From the NCBI RefSeq assembly GCF_029688925.1, contig NZ_JARUKY010000009.1, forward strand, positions 1 through 64,000: a DNA stretch of 64,000 nt. The letters run 5' to 3'. The first letter of the stretch is position 1; every line of letters begins with the position of its first letter. Under the pieces are notes generated by a model that was not told the origin of the DNA, made no database searches, and saw only the letters and a program-made list of their open reading frames with translations. Of this stretch, positions 54,101 to 63,349 are shown piece by piece. Source of the DNA: Evansella sp. AB-P1. Lineage in GTDB: Bacteria > Bacillota > Bacilli > Bacillales > Salisediminibacteriaceae. Position numbers and translations under genes: made by a program.

Positions 54101-55915
54101 ATGAAAAATAACTATGAATACGAAACAAGGAAACCAAATATTGTTTTTTACATATCTGCTACATTGGTAGCACTTTTTGTTCTCTGGGGAGCAATAGGAC
54201 CACGATCTTTAGAAGCATTTTCTAATTCAGCATTAGCATCAACATTAAATAACTTCGGCTGGTTCTATATGCTTTCTACAGCTTTTTTTATTGTGTTCGT
54301 TCTCTTTTTAGCCATTAGTCCTTTTGGAAAATTAAGATTAGGGAAGGCAGATGAGAAACCGGAGTATAAATTTTATACTTGGTTAGGAATGTTGTTTTCA
54401 GCAGGTATCGGTGTTGGTTTTGTTTTTTGGGGAGTAGCGGAACCAGCTTTGTATTATTTAGATCCTCACCCAGATTATATTGGAGCAGAGCCAGCTGTAA
54501 TGGCTAGTGCAGGACTTCGTTATGCTGTTTTTCATTGGGCACTACACCCTTGGGCTATTTTTTCCTTAGTTGCATTGACATTAGCCTATGTACAGTTTCG
54601 AAAGGATCAGCCAGCCCTTATTAGTTCAGCCTTTCAGCCCCTTTTAGGAGATCGCATTAGAGGGCCCTTCGGAAAAGGGATTGATGTTTTAGCAGTTCTA
54701 GCTACTTCAACTGGGGTTGCAACCACTTTCGGACTAAGTGCAATGCAAATAACAGGTGGGTTATCACACTTAATTAGTGGCATTCCAAATAATGCAATAA
54801 CACAATTAGTAGTCATAGCTATCGTTACAATACTATTTATTTTTTCTGCTGCTACTGGAGTAAACAAGGGAATCCGTATTTTAAGTACAATTAATTTAAC
54901 TGTTGCATCTATATTACTTATTTTTATGATCACATTCGGTCCTACCTTATTTATTGCAGAGAGTATTGTTACAACAATTGGTGGGTACATTGCGAATGTG
55001 ACGCAAATGAGTCTCGACCTTAATCCGTTTGGTGACGGAGAATGGCTTGGTATATACACAATTTTTTTCTGGGCATGGCACATTTCATGGGCACCTTTTA
55101 TGGGTATCTTCATTGCACGAATTTCCAGAGGCCGAACAATACGGGAATTTGTTGCAGGTGTACTCATCATCCCTTCATTACTAGCTGTCGTTTGGTTTAC
55201 TGCTTTTGGTGGAACTGCTCTAGATATGATAATGAATGGTAATGAACAGCTAGGTAACCTTGTTATGGATAATGTAGAGGTTGCTTTATTTGTAACATTG
55301 GATGAATTACCTTTTGGTATAATTATGAGTATATTAGCTGTTATCTTAATTGTTATTTTCTTTATAACATCAGCGGACTCTGCTTCTTACGTCTTAGCTG
55401 CATTAACAAGTGAGGGAAGTTTAGAACCTAAATTAGGAGTAAAAGTAATATGGGGATTCCTTATTGCAGGCACAGCAAGTGTTCTTTTACTAAGTGGAGG
55501 TTTAACAGGACTTCAAACTGCCTCGATTGTAGCTGCATTACCCTTTGCTATAATTATGGTTGTTATGATCTTCTCTCTCCTAATTATGATGGGACGAGAT
55601 ATGGAAGCCGAACAACTATGGAAACGCCGACGTCGCACTAAAAAAATGAAAAAAGAAGTACATGATGAAATGTACGATAAAATGAAAGAAAACATGTACG
55701 AGGATGTAAAAGAAGAAGTTTATGATGAAATGAAAGAAGACATATATGAACACGTAAAGCAGGATGTGTATGAAGAATTAAAAGAAGAAGTATTAGAAGA
55801 CTTAAAAGATGAAGTTTACGATGAAATCAAAGAAAAAATTTACGATGATTTAAAGGATTTAGGAAAAGATTCCTCTCCTTCAAAAGATCCAGATACCGAT
55901 AAGCATAATAAATAA
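54101..55915 (+). CDS. BCCT-family carrier, second paralogue, with octad-repeat tail
   Basis: 604 residues. Residues 1 to about 500 are closely similar to the first paralogue throughout (same WGVAEPALYYL, WALHPWAIF and FARISRGRT-type motifs; twelve membrane helices). The tail differs: from about residue 518 to 587 it is built of eight-residue units such as VYDEMKED, IYEHVKQD, VYEELKEE, VLEDLKDE, VYDEIKEK and IYDDLKDL, a highly charged predicted helix. In BetP the C-terminal tail senses osmotic stress, so the repeats may tune activation; that is inference. ATG 54101. Confidence 0.92.
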   Translation: MKNNYEYETRKPNIVFYISATLVALFVLWGAIGPRSLEAFSNSALASTLNNFGWFYMLSTAFFIVFVLFLAISPFGKLRLGKADEKPEYKFYTWLGMLFSAGIGVGFVFWGVAEPALYYLDPHPDYIGAEPAVMASAGLRYAVFHWALHPWAIFSLVALTLAYVQFRKDQPALISSAFQPLLGDRIRGPFGKGIDVLAVLATSTGVATTFGLSAMQITGGLSHLISGIPNNAITQLVVIAIVTILFIFSAATGVNKGIRILSTINLTVASILLIFMITFGPTLFIAESIVTTIGGYIANVTQMSLDLNPFGDGEWLGIYTIFFWAWHISWAPFMGIFIARISRGRTIREFVAGVLIIPSLLAVVWFTAFGGTALDMIMNGNEQLGNLVMDNVEVALFVTLDELPFGIIMSILAVILIVIFFITSADSASYVLAALTSEGSLEPKLGVKVIWGFLIAGTASVLLLSGGLTGLQTASIVAALPFAIIMVVMIFSLLIMMGRDMEAEQLWKRRRRTKKMKKEVHDEMYDKMKENMYEDVKEEVYDEMKEDIYEHVKQDVYEELKEEVLEDLKDEVYDEIKEKIYDDLKDLGKDSSPSKDPDTDKHNK

Positions 55916-55926
55916 ATAAATATTAG

Positions 55927-55962
55927 AAGGATTACCTTTCCAATATGGGTAATCCTTTTTTC
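55927..55962 (+). terminator. Terminator of the second BCCT gene
   Basis: 10-bp stem AAGGATTACC/GGTAATCCTT with T6 on the plus strand. The 3' end of crcB (minus strand) adjoins it. Confidence 0.88.
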
Positions 55963-55963
55963 C

Positions 55964-56344
55964 TCAGAGTGCAATAAAACCTACCAAAAAGAACAATATA
56001 CTTCCACCTATTGAAAACAGTATATAAGTAATAAATGGCACCAGCTTTTTCTTTTTGAGTAATGTTGCCGCTTCTACTGAGAACGTAGAAAAGGTTGTAA
56101 AAGCTCCAAAAAAACCAATTCCAAATATAATGTAAAGTTTTTCGTTATTTTCTGCAGATGGAATTTCTCCATATAACAAGTTAAAAAGCAATCCCAATCC
56201 GAATGACCCTAACAAATTAACATATAGCATGGCAGTAGGAATGAATCTTTCTTTTGTATGACTCTTAATCCATACCCCGAGGAGATATCGTCCGACTGCC
56301 CCTATACCTCCACCAATAGCTACTATAAGCATATTTCCAATCAT
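55964..56344 (-). CDS. crcB: Fluoride channel subunit CrcB/Fluc (second of pair)
   Basis: 126 residues with four membrane helices. The CrcB signature is GGGIGAVGRYLLGVWI near the start and FGAFTTFSTFSVEA in helix 3. Fluc channels are antiparallel dual-topology dimers exporting fluoride; tandem genes of this kind often form heterodimers. Its ATG overlaps the stop of the upstream crcB (ATGA). Confidence 0.92.
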   Translation of the reverse strand: MIGNMLIVAIGGGIGAVGRYLLGVWIKSHTKERFIPTAMLYVNLLGSFGLGLLFNLLYGEIPSAENNEKLYIIFGIGFFGAFTTFSTFSVEAATLLKKKKLVPFITYILFSIGGSILFFLVGFIAL

Positions 56345-56748
56345 TGTATTTCATCAGCTCTTTTCTTTCGATGCACAAAAGCTGTGCTCATTGCCATTCC
56401 AATGACCGCTAAAAGAATACCCCCAAATAAGGAAGATACTAAATATATTACAATAGAAGGAGAGGAAGCCTGACCAAATAAAAAAATCGTATCAGCCGCT
56501 AAGGTAGACATGGTGGTAAATCCTCCACAAAAACCAACTCCAATCCCCTCTTTTAATATTGGAGAGAATTCTTTATTTAATATGTATCCTGTTAATAATC
56601 CTAATAAGAGACTACCACCAAGGTTTTCAATAACAGTCCCTAAAGGGAAAAGAATAGAAGAAACTTCAGTATTGATCAAAAAGCGAAATATTGTTCCTAA
56701 TGCTCCTCCAATAAAAATTGCTAGAAGTATTAGACCATGATTTTTCAT
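56341..56748 (-). CDS. crcB: Fluoride channel subunit CrcB/Fluc (first of pair)
   Basis: 135 residues with four membrane helices; GGALGTIFRFLINT and CGGFTTMSTLAADTI match the family. With the overlapping second copy it should form the fluoride exporter. ATG follows GAGGTATAACG. I searched the 5' region for the fluoride riboswitch and did not see it. Confidence 0.92.
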   Translation of the reverse strand: MKNHGLILLAIFIGGALGTIFRFLINTEVSSILFPLGTVIENLGGSLLLGLLTGYILNKEFSPILKEGIGVGFCGGFTTMSTLAADTIFLFGQASSPSIVIYLVSSLFGGILLAVIGMAMSTAFVHRKKRADEIQ

Positions 56749-56862
56749 TCGTTATACCTCTTCCTTCTCGGTATTGCTTTTGAATATTCATTTTATTATA
56801 GCAAACGTTACGATTTAATGTTCTATAGACTTAGTATGAAGGCTATTCATTTTATTTAGACC

Positions 56863-56912
56863 GAAAAATATAATAAGGCTTATCCTCAGAAGATCTAAGG
56901 ATAAGCCTTTGT
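56863..56912. terminator. Terminator after the cold-shock gene
   Basis: Perfect 12-bp stem AAGGCTTATCCT/AGGATAAGCCTT flanked by A/T-rich sequence on both sides. Confidence 0.85.
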
Positions 56913-56932
56913 TTATTAATATCCGTTTGGAA

Positions 56933-57130
56933 TTAAAGTTTTACTACGTTTGCAGCTTGAGGACCACGGTCGCCTTCGACGATTTCGAATTCAACTTCTT
57001 GGCCTTCTTCTAAAGTTTTGAATCCTTCAGATTGGATAGCTGAGAAATGTACGAATACATCGTCTCCACCTTCGCGTTCGATGAATCCAAATCCTTTTTC
57101 TGAATTAAACCATTTTACTTTGCCTGTCAT
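56933..57130 (-). CDS. csp: Cold shock protein
   Basis: 65 residues, a single cold-shock domain with RNP1 KGFGFIE and RNP2 VFVHF, starting [13 protein letters not shown]. It binds single-stranded RNA and DNA and melts RNA structure. ATG 57130 follows AAGGAGG by 9 nt; the 20-codon upstream extension is not conserved. The leader is about 120 nt from the promoter at 57259-57287, as usual for cold-shock mRNAs. Confidence 0.95.
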   Translation of the reverse strand: MTGKVKWFNSEKGFGFIEREGGDDVFVHFSAIQSEGFKTLEEGQEVEFEIVEGDRGPQAANVVKL

Positions 57131-57258
57131 GTTAACGGCCTCCTTAAAAATAAATAGAAAAGTTAAATCTTTGAACACCGCAAAAACCATTTCATGCCTT
57201 ACAAGAACATACTTCTGTGGCCGAAAACGTTTTTCAGTTTCAAAACATTTACTTGATG

Positions 57259-57287
57259 ATCATATCATAATGACCCTACGGATGCAA
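57259..57287 (-). promoter_or_regulatory. Promoter of the cold-shock gene
   Basis: TTGCAT and TATGAT separated by 17 bp on the minus strand, giving a leader of about 120 nt before the csp start. Confidence 0.75.
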
Positions 57288-57400
57288 ACACATTTTTCCA
57301 TTATTGATGAGTAAAAAGGAGGGTATTATAGGTTTTTCGATCATATATTTATATAAAATTAAAGTGATAAGTTCTTTATTTATCAAAATTATTTGAATTA

Positions 57401-57838
57401 TTACTTCACTTCAATTGTTTGAATTATCTTTTGATTATAATTCGTTCTTCTTTCTGTTTCCTCACCACTTTCTATAACATAAAAATCAGATATTAGATGA
57501 ACATCGTAAATCCCTGGGTTAATCTCTAATTCTAAAATATTCCCTTTCCTATCATTATCCTTCTCTAGAATAGATTGGTGATTAATATCAATATTCCCCT
57601 TAATGTGTTCGTAAATTACATCTCCCTCATGCTCAACAAGATCAATCCATGCAATACTATCTTTATACGTTACTGTTAATGGACCCTCTCCGTTATAAGT
57701 GAGCACAGGAGCCAAGTGAAGTACTCCCTCTATGTATTGAGGAGATAATGAAAGATCTACATCAGGGTGCTGACCTTCTCCACATGAACGAAATGTAATG
57801 ATAGATAAAAAGATAATTGCGATTGATACTAATTTCAA
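57401..57838 (-). CDS. Small secreted or lipid-anchored protein of unknown function
   Basis: About 145 residues. A hydrophobic signal (KLVSIAIIFLSIITF) ends in RSCGEG, a weak lipobox. The rest is beta-rich (LSLSPQYIEGVLHLAPVLTY; LELEINPGIYDVHLI), resembling small extracellular Ig-like domains. No family recognised. The start is unsure: TTG 57838 has AGGGGG 8 nt upstream and gives a clean signal peptide; GTG 57847 overlaps the ribosome site. Confidence 0.6.
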   Translation of the reverse strand: MKLVSIAIIFLSIITFRSCGEGQHPDVDLSLSPQYIEGVLHLAPVLTYNGEGPLTVTYKDSIAWIDLVEHEGDVIYEHIKGNIDINHQSILEKDNDRKGNILELEINPGIYDVHLISDFYVIESGEETERRTNYNQKIIQTIEVK

Positions 57839-58222
57839 TTCCTCCACCCCCTATAGAAAATTTACGATATGGATACTTTTATAGAACGAATTATCTATAT
57901 TTTACTTCTTTTCTCCTACGTTGAGTAGCATTTTTCACCATATTATTACAATTTTCTACCCTTAAAATAAATAATTGCTTCAGTGGTGAAGGCGGCGACT
58001 CCAGCAACGAGCTGCATCTTCTCGAATTCACTACGAGTTGTCTCGACTAATGAAACAATATATAGAGGTAGAGATAGTAGCTCTCTAGACGACTGCAAAG
58101 CTGGAAAAACAGGAAATACGGTAGTCAAGAAGCGTTCTACGAAGTAGTAGCCTCAAGTACTAATACGAACTAAACTCTGCATCTACTTAGATGCAGAGTT
58201 TAGTTTAAATAAACTAACATTT
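57839..58222. other. Intergenic region with GC-rich repeat remnant
   Basis: 384 bp. From about 57948 to 58020, on the minus strand, GGAGTCGCCGCCTTCACCAC, ACTGAAGC and TTTTAAGGGTAGAAAA repeat the GC-rich dispersed sequence and the E edge. The rest, apart from the terminator at 58168-58205, shows nothing recognised. Confidence 0.5.
58168..58205 (-). terminator. Terminator of the CotX-type gene
   Basis: Perfect 17-bp stem, AACTAAACTCTGCATCT and its complement, with a 4-nt loop. T-richness after it is modest, so bidirectional use is possible. Confidence 0.75.
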
Positions 58223-58687
58223 TTAGAATAGGTCTAATTCAACTGCTAATGCAATTAACAATTGTAATAGAATTTGAATGTTTGCAGCTATTTGTGTGTC
58301 TGTTGTCGATACTTCTACTTTTCTTGAATTTTCAATAATTGTTTTTTGACGAGATACCTGTTTCATTTTAGTTGTTTGTAAAAGCTCTTGAGTAATTTCT
58401 TCTGCTTGACTAGAATCTGCAATAGATATGCTGATTAGAATTACTAGTGCACCTTGTAACGCTGCTTGTAAATTAATTGCTGCCTTTGTATCTGTTGAAT
58501 TAACAACAACATCACATGAATCTTTTATTAAAATATACTCATCATTTAATTGTAATGTTTTATTTTCTTGAGTTGCCTCTTGAGTGTCACCTTCACTATC
58601 AAAGCAGAGAGGGTGTTTATGAGTTGGGTCTAATGCACTCCATTTTGATTTAGCCGAATCAGATGAACGATATACCTCTTGATTCAT
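58223..58687 (-). CDS. cotX: Spore coat protein of the CotX family
   Basis: 154 residues with the duplicated CotX/CotV module in the C-terminal part: DVVVNSTDTKAAINLQAALQ followed by LVILISISIADS, then KVEVSTTDTQIAANIQILLQ and LLIALAVELD. Module 1 covers about residues 58-100 and module 2 about 120-154. In B. subtilis CotX sits in the insoluble coat/crust fraction. ATG follows AAGGAGG. Expected to be mother-cell expressed late in sporulation; no sigma-K promoter was defined by eye. Confidence 0.88.
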   Translation of the reverse strand: MNQEVYRSSDSAKSKWSALDPTHKHPLCFDSEGDTQEATQENKTLQLNDEYILIKDSCDVVVNSTDTKAAINLQAALQGALVILISISIADSSQAEEITQELLQTTKMKQVSRQKTIIENSRKVEVSTTDTQIAANIQILLQLLIALAVELDLF

Positions 58688-58776
58688 TTTTTAATCCTCC
58701 TTTAAGTGTATTCATAACACCCTATGCTTAAAAAGGAGGATTGGATTGGACAAACTAACCAAGATAAATATCCATT

Positions 58777-59115
58777 TTACTTTCTTTTCTTTCTATTCTT
58801 CTTCAAATAAATTTTGGGCTTTGTTGTTGGTTCACTATATTCAACTTTTGTCTGGGATTGATTTGCTTCTGATTGATTTTCAGTTTCTTCTTCGTTCTGT
58901 TCTTGGACCATATCATTGTCTTGCCCCATATCTTCTTCTGTTACTTGTTTTACAGTATTATCTAAATAATTTTGTACTTCTGTTTGTATATTCTCAATAA
59001 TACTCCGCATTCTTTCTTTTTCCGTATCATCTAGTTCCACTTTTTTAGCAGAAACATTGTGCTTTTTTAAAAGACGATTAACGTATAATCTAAATAACTC
59101 ATCCTGCTGCTCCAT
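58777..59115 (-). CDS. Probable spore coat protein, CotW-like
   Basis: 112 residues. The N-terminal half is helical and conserved-looking (LFRLYVNRLLKKHNVSAKKV, DTEKERMRSIIENIQTEV); the C-terminal half is Gln/Glu/Asn-rich and ends in a basic run (KKNRKKRK). It resembles CotW of the B. subtilis cotVWXYZ cluster in layout and lies just upstream of the CotX-type gene on the same strand. The resemblance is moderate and rests partly on position. Confidence 0.6.
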   Translation of the reverse strand: MEQQDELFRLYVNRLLKKHNVSAKKVELDDTEKERMRSIIENIQTEVQNYLDNTVKQVTEEDMGQDNDMVQEQNEEETENQSEANQSQTKVEYSEPTTKPKIYLKKNRKKRK

Positions 59116-59310
59116 TGATAAACCTCCTTACATTTGAACGATACTACAGCATATGCAAGTTATTATAGAATGCATAGGTAGGTTGACTACATCTATTCAT
59201 TTTTTTAGTACATTTTCAATGGGTTAAACCAATAGAAGGAGGAGAATAGTATTTTTTGTCGAAGGTGATTTAAATAAACATTAATAGATATAGAAAATAG
59301 GTGACTAATC

Positions 59311-60393
59311 TTGAAAGAAGCAAAGCTAATTACTAAAGTTAAATCCATTGTTAACAATCAATATGAAGGGCTTTTATTATTCTTAAAAGAACTCCCTCAT
59401 TATACTGATCGTAAATTTGAGACAAATATTGCTACATTAGCAGCAGCAAGTGATCAACGGTTATTGCAAAAGTTAGATGAAATTAAAGAGAATGATGACA
59501 TAGACGACGACTTACATTTTACACTGTTTGTTGTTAAAGCAACTTTTTTTCGCAGGCATAAAGATCATACTATGTTTCTACAATATGTAGATAAGTATAA
59601 AGACATCTATTATGACAACCCATTATTTCTCCATATTTTGTCAATGGCTCATAAGACGGTTTCTTGGGATAAAGATACATTACTTGATGCCATTGAATAC
59701 TCTAGAAAAGCAGTTAACTTTAAAGAAGTTGAAAATCATGTAGGAATTTTACATAACTTTTCAGAAAACGTCGTCATTGCATTAGAAGAAGAATTCCCTT
59801 TCGATACAATATTTACAAAAAGTCTTGTAGAGCAAGGATACAAAATAATGAAAAAAATCGTACAACTTGACCCTGATTATCCTAAGTTTCAATGTACAAT
59901 GGGAAGGTGGATGGCTATATATAAAAAGGAGTATAATCTAGCTAAGCGCTACATTGAATCGGCCATTGATAAGGAATCTTCACAAAGCATCGATTACTCT
60001 TTGCGTATTGGAGATTATCAACGTTTTTTATTAAAAACAGAAGTACTACAAAACAAAGATCAATTAAACGAAGAAGTATCTAAAACAAAGAAAGAACTGG
60101 AAGCTGCTACAAAAGAATTAAACCGCATGAAAGACGATAATTTAAAAACTTTAGGCTTTTTCACTGCAATTTTAGGAGTGATCATTGGGTCACTACAAAT
60201 TATTAGTGGACAAGAGTTTTATGATGCAGCTCTCTTAATCGTAATCTTATGTGGTGCTTTGATCCTCTCATTTGCAAGTTTTACTTTTATCATCTTTCAA
60301 GACAAAAGAAGGAAGCTTACAATATTACTATTGGTCATAAGTGGGGCAATACTTATTAGTGGATCAGTTCTTACTTACATCTTATTAAATTAA
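59311..60393 (+). CDS. Helical-repeat protein with coiled coil and three membrane helices
   Basis: 360 residues. Residues 1 to about 240 look like an alpha-solenoid of TPR-like helices (YSRKAVNFKEVENHVGILHN; MKKIVQLDPDYPKFQCTMGR; YNLAKRYIESAIDKE). A coiled coil follows (about 250-285, NEEVSKTKKELEAATKELNR), then three membrane helices (about 290-360). The large domain should face the cytoplasm. I do not recognise a named family. The start is TTG 59311 after AGGTGA. A PP2C phosphatase gene follows 132 bp downstream on the same strand. Confidence 0.72.
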   Translation: MKEAKLITKVKSIVNNQYEGLLLFLKELPHYTDRKFETNIATLAAASDQRLLQKLDEIKENDDIDDDLHFTLFVVKATFFRRHKDHTMFLQYVDKYKDIYYDNPLFLHILSMAHKTVSWDKDTLLDAIEYSRKAVNFKEVENHVGILHNFSENVVIALEEEFPFDTIFTKSLVEQGYKIMKKIVQLDPDYPKFQCTMGRWMAIYKKEYNLAKRYIESAIDKESSQSIDYSLRIGDYQRFLLKTEVLQNKDQLNEEVSKTKKELEAATKELNRMKDDNLKTLGFFTAILGVIIGSLQIISGQEFYDAALLIVILCGALILSFASFTFIIFQDKRRKLTILLLVISGAILISGSVLTYILLN

Positions 60394-60525
60394 ATAAACT
60401 AATTTCATCCTATTTTTCTCATTTGGTAGAAGTATTCCTTTTTCATGTCTTACAAATTGGCGAGACATGTAGTAATAAAATTACCAATATGAGCTCAAAA
60501 CGTTTCTAAGAAAGGACCACTATTT

Positions 60526-61431
60526 ATGATTTATTCTAAAGAAATTTTCTATAAACAAGGTATTGGTCAAACAAATGAAGATAGATATGTCTATAATGAT
60601 GAATCACTTTTTTTTTCTGTGATCGATGGTGCTACACCATTAGAAAAAGGAAGCATATCAGGTTCTTTTGCAGCTGATATCGTACAGAAAACCTTATCTA
60701 ACTCAAAGGAACAAAACGTTTTTGAGAGATTAAAGGAAGCAAACTTAGTTCTTGGTAAAAAAATATCCTCTACGTTAAATAAAAATATTGAAACAATTGA
60801 TAATCTGTCTAAGGAATTACGGAGTAGCTGTGGCTGTATTGCTGTTCAAATAATCGTTGAAAAAGGAAGTATTATACGCTTGGATTATGCTCATGTAGGA
60901 GATTGTATGTTATTTGTACAATACGATAATGGGCGTATTCGTCAGCTTACGTTTGACCATATTGAAAAACTGGATCAGGAAAGTATTAATATTGCGACTG
61001 AATTCAGAAAAAAATGGATTAAACAAAACAATTTTGAAGAATATATTTCAGCAGAAGACCTTGAAATTTTAAATAGGAAGGTAAAGGAACACATTAAAAC
61101 TGTACTTATAAAAAATAGACGTAAACTTAATAGTAAAGAAGGATATGGAATTATTGATGGAAGTGAAAAAGCAAATTATTTTATAGAATACGGTTCCATT
61201 CCATTTCATAATATAAAAAAACTATTATTGCTTTCTGACGGTTTACAAATACCGTTACCAATAGAAAAAAATGAACAAGCATGGAACATAACAGCGGAAT
61301 ATGCTTTTCAAAACAGCTTATACTCACTAGGGGATTATGTTGAAATGATAGAGGAAAAGGATCCTAACCTAACAAAATATCCTAGGCTTAAGAAAGCTGA
61401 CGACAAAACAGGTATTTTGATTTCATTTTAA
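60526..61431 (+). CDS. PP2C-type serine/threonine phosphatase
   Basis: 301 residues with a complete set of PP2C metal-site motifs: QTNEDRYVY, FFSVIDGATPLE, YAHVGDCMLFVQ, LLLSDGL and ADDKTGILI. A basic, helical insertion (about 165-215, FRKKWIKQNNFEEY to KTVLIKNRRKLN) separates the third and fourth motifs. It is not the housekeeping PrpC, which pairs with prkC. No kinase is local. ATG 60526 follows AAAGGA. It probably acts with the preceding membrane protein, by context only. Confidence 0.78.
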   Translation: MIYSKEIFYKQGIGQTNEDRYVYNDESLFFSVIDGATPLEKGSISGSFAADIVQKTLSNSKEQNVFERLKEANLVLGKKISSTLNKNIETIDNLSKELRSSCGCIAVQIIVEKGSIIRLDYAHVGDCMLFVQYDNGRIRQLTFDHIEKLDQESINIATEFRKKWIKQNNFEEYISAEDLEILNRKVKEHIKTVLIKNRRKLNSKEGYGIIDGSEKANYFIEYGSIPFHNIKKLLLLSDGLQIPLPIEKNEQAWNITAEYAFQNSLYSLGDYVEMIEEKDPNLTKYPRLKKADDKTGILISF

Positions 61432-61532
61432 ATCATACTCTTTAAGAACAAGTTTCTCTCTATTATTAAATAAACGTTTAATTAAATTTTTATGTTTACG
61501 TATTGTCTAATAACTTAATTTTTTTCCATGTA

Positions 61533-61556
61533 GCCAAGCAGATGCTTGGCTTTTTT
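61533..61556 (+). terminator. Terminator of the PP2C gene
   Basis: 8-bp stem GCCAAGCA/TGCTTGGC followed by T6. Confidence 0.88.
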
Positions 61557-61694
61557 GTCTAAAACAGCTCCCTTTAAATGGATCCACTCAAAAGATAAAA
61601 CCATATTCTTCAATTTATACAACAATCCCAGTTAATTAAAGAATAACAGAGTATTTAAGAGAATACATATGATGATTCACGCTTACATTCCATT

Positions 61695-61722
61695 TTGCAA
61701 TTGTTGTTTTTTTTGTTAAAAT
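61695..61722 (+). promoter_or_regulatory. Probable sigma-A promoter of the SulP gene
   Basis: TTGCAA and TAAAAT separated by 16 bp. Transcripts would begin near 61729 and carry a leader hairpin of eight base pairs at 61742-61762. Confidence 0.6.
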
Positions 61723-61799
61723 CCTCTTGTTATTGCCGGACGAGCTTCTTACGGAGAAGCTCAACATACTATAGATTTTTCAAAGAAAGAGGTGCAACC

Positions 61800-63263
61800 G
61801 TGAGTTTTGCAGAAAAAATTAAAAAAGAATGGTTTGGAAATGTAAGAGGTGACGTTTTGGCAGGAATCGTTGTTGCTTTAGCACTAATACCAGAAGCAAT
61901 TGCCTTTTCAATTATTGCCGGATTAGACCCGATGGTTGGATTATACGCATCCTTTTGTATTGCTATTGTTATTGCTTTTGTAGGTGGAAGGCCAGGAATG
62001 ATTTCGGCAGCAACAGGGGCAATGGCCTTACTTATGATCACTCTTGTTGCTGAGCATGGTTTAGAATATTTACTTGCTGCAACTATTTTAACTGGGGTAC
62101 TTCAAATACTATTTGGAGTATTCAAACTTGCTAGTTTTATGAAATTTATTCCCAGGTCTGTAATGATTGGGTTTGTAAATGCATTAGCAATTCTTATTTT
62201 CACTTCACAACTTCAACATTTTGTTGATGAAACATGGATCATGTATGCTCTTGTAGCTTTAACTTTAGTCATTATTTATGGGTTACCTAAGTTTACAAAA
62301 GCGGTCCCTTCTACATTAGTTGCTATTATTGTTGTAACTGCTATAGCAATAACGATGAATTTTGGAGTTAGAACGGTGGGAGATATGGGGGCATTACCTG
62401 CAACACTACCTATTTTTGCACTACCAAATATACCGTTAACTTTTGAAACGTTAATGATTATTTTTCCATATGCATTAGCACTTGCTATCGTTGGTTTACT
62501 AGAATCTTTATTAACGGCATCCATAGTAGATGATATGACTGATACAGAAAGTAATAAAAATAAAGAAAGCCGTGGGCAAGGTATTGCCAATGTTGTTAGT
62601 GGTTGTTTTGGTGGTATGGCTGGTTGTGCGATGATCGGGCAATCTGTTATTAATGTAAAATCAGGTGGTAGAGGAAGACTATCGTGTTTAGTTGCTGGAT
62701 TATTTCTCATCATCTTAATTCTAGCCTTAGGAAACGTTGTGGTACAAATTCCAATGGCAGCACTTGCTGGTGTTATGATCATGGTGTCCATTGGTACGTT
62801 TGACTGGAACTCATTAATGAATATTCACAAAATACCACGAACAGATGCTATTGTCATGGTAGTGACTGTTGGAACTGTTGTTTATACACACGACCTTGCA
62901 CAAGGTGTTTTAGCTGGTGTCGTTTTGAGTGCCATTTTCTTCGCATGGAAAATGTCTAAAGTTAAGGTGGAATCTGTATTATCTACTGACAAGACTGAAA
63001 AGACATATTATGTTACAGGCCAATTGTTTTTCGCATCTGTCACAGAATTTTTAGAGAAAATTAATTACAATGACAATGTAACTAAGGTTATAATTGATGT
63101 ATCTCAAGCTCATCTATGGGATGATTCAGCAGTAGGTGCCATAGACAAAATTGAATCCAAATTCGAACAGAGGCATGTGACTGTTGAAATTCGTGGGTTA
63201 AATAAGGAAAGCTCTAAGTTACTAGACAAAATCGGTGGATTAAGTAAGGCATCAGGACATTAA
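61800..63263 (+). CDS. SulP-family anion transporter with STAS domain
   Basis: 487 residues. A SLC26/SulP membrane domain (about 15-385; [48 protein letters not shown]) and a C-terminal STAS domain (about 400-487; [22 protein letters not shown]). It could carry sulfate or bicarbonate with sodium or protons; sequence does not decide. GTG 61800 follows AGAGGTG by 5 nt; the in-frame extension upstream covers the promoter and is rejected. A uspA gene follows 86 bp downstream. Confidence 0.9.
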   Translation: MSFAEKIKKEWFGNVRGDVLAGIVVALALIPEAIAFSIIAGLDPMVGLYASFCIAIVIAFVGGRPGMISAATGAMALLMITLVAEHGLEYLLAATILTGVLQILFGVFKLASFMKFIPRSVMIGFVNALAILIFTSQLQHFVDETWIMYALVALTLVIIYGLPKFTKAVPSTLVAIIVVTAIAITMNFGVRTVGDMGALPATLPIFALPNIPLTFETLMIIFPYALALAIVGLLESLLTASIVDDMTDTESNKNKESRGQGIANVVSGCFGGMAGCAMIGQSVINVKSGGRGRLSCLVAGLFLIILILALGNVVVQIPMAALAGVMIMVSIGTFDWNSLMNIHKIPRTDAIVMVVTVGTVVYTHDLAQGVLAGVVLSAIFFAWKMSKVKVESVLSTDKTEKTYYVTGQLFFASVTEFLEKINYNDNVTKVIIDVSQAHLWDDSAVGAIDKIESKFEQRHVTVEIRGLNKESSKLLDKIGGLSKASGH

Positions 63264-63272
63264 ATTTATAGT

Positions 63273-63328
63273 AAAAATAGCTTCTCTAATAGAGTTGGTT
63301 AACGCTAACCCTCGAGAAGCTATTTTTT
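63273..63328 (+). terminator. Terminator or attenuator between SulP and uspA genes
   Basis: 14-bp stem AAAAATAGCTTCTC/GAGAAGCTATTTTT enclosing an inner GGTTA/TAACC stem, with a T-run; 22 bp before the uspA start. Confidence 0.82.
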
Positions 63329-63349
63329 ATAAACTGAGGGGGAAATGAC

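Larger units (their letters stand above)
61432..61799. other. Intergenic region before the SulP gene
   Basis: 368 bp. It holds a terminator (61533-61556), the SulP promoter (61695-61722), and a leader hairpin GAGCTTCT/AGAAGCTC (61742-61762). Nothing else was recognised. Confidence 0.55.

Noticed and set aside
56749-56862. Fluoride riboswitch before the crcB pair
   Set aside because: The short AT-rich leader does not show the conserved pseudoknot core of that riboswitch.
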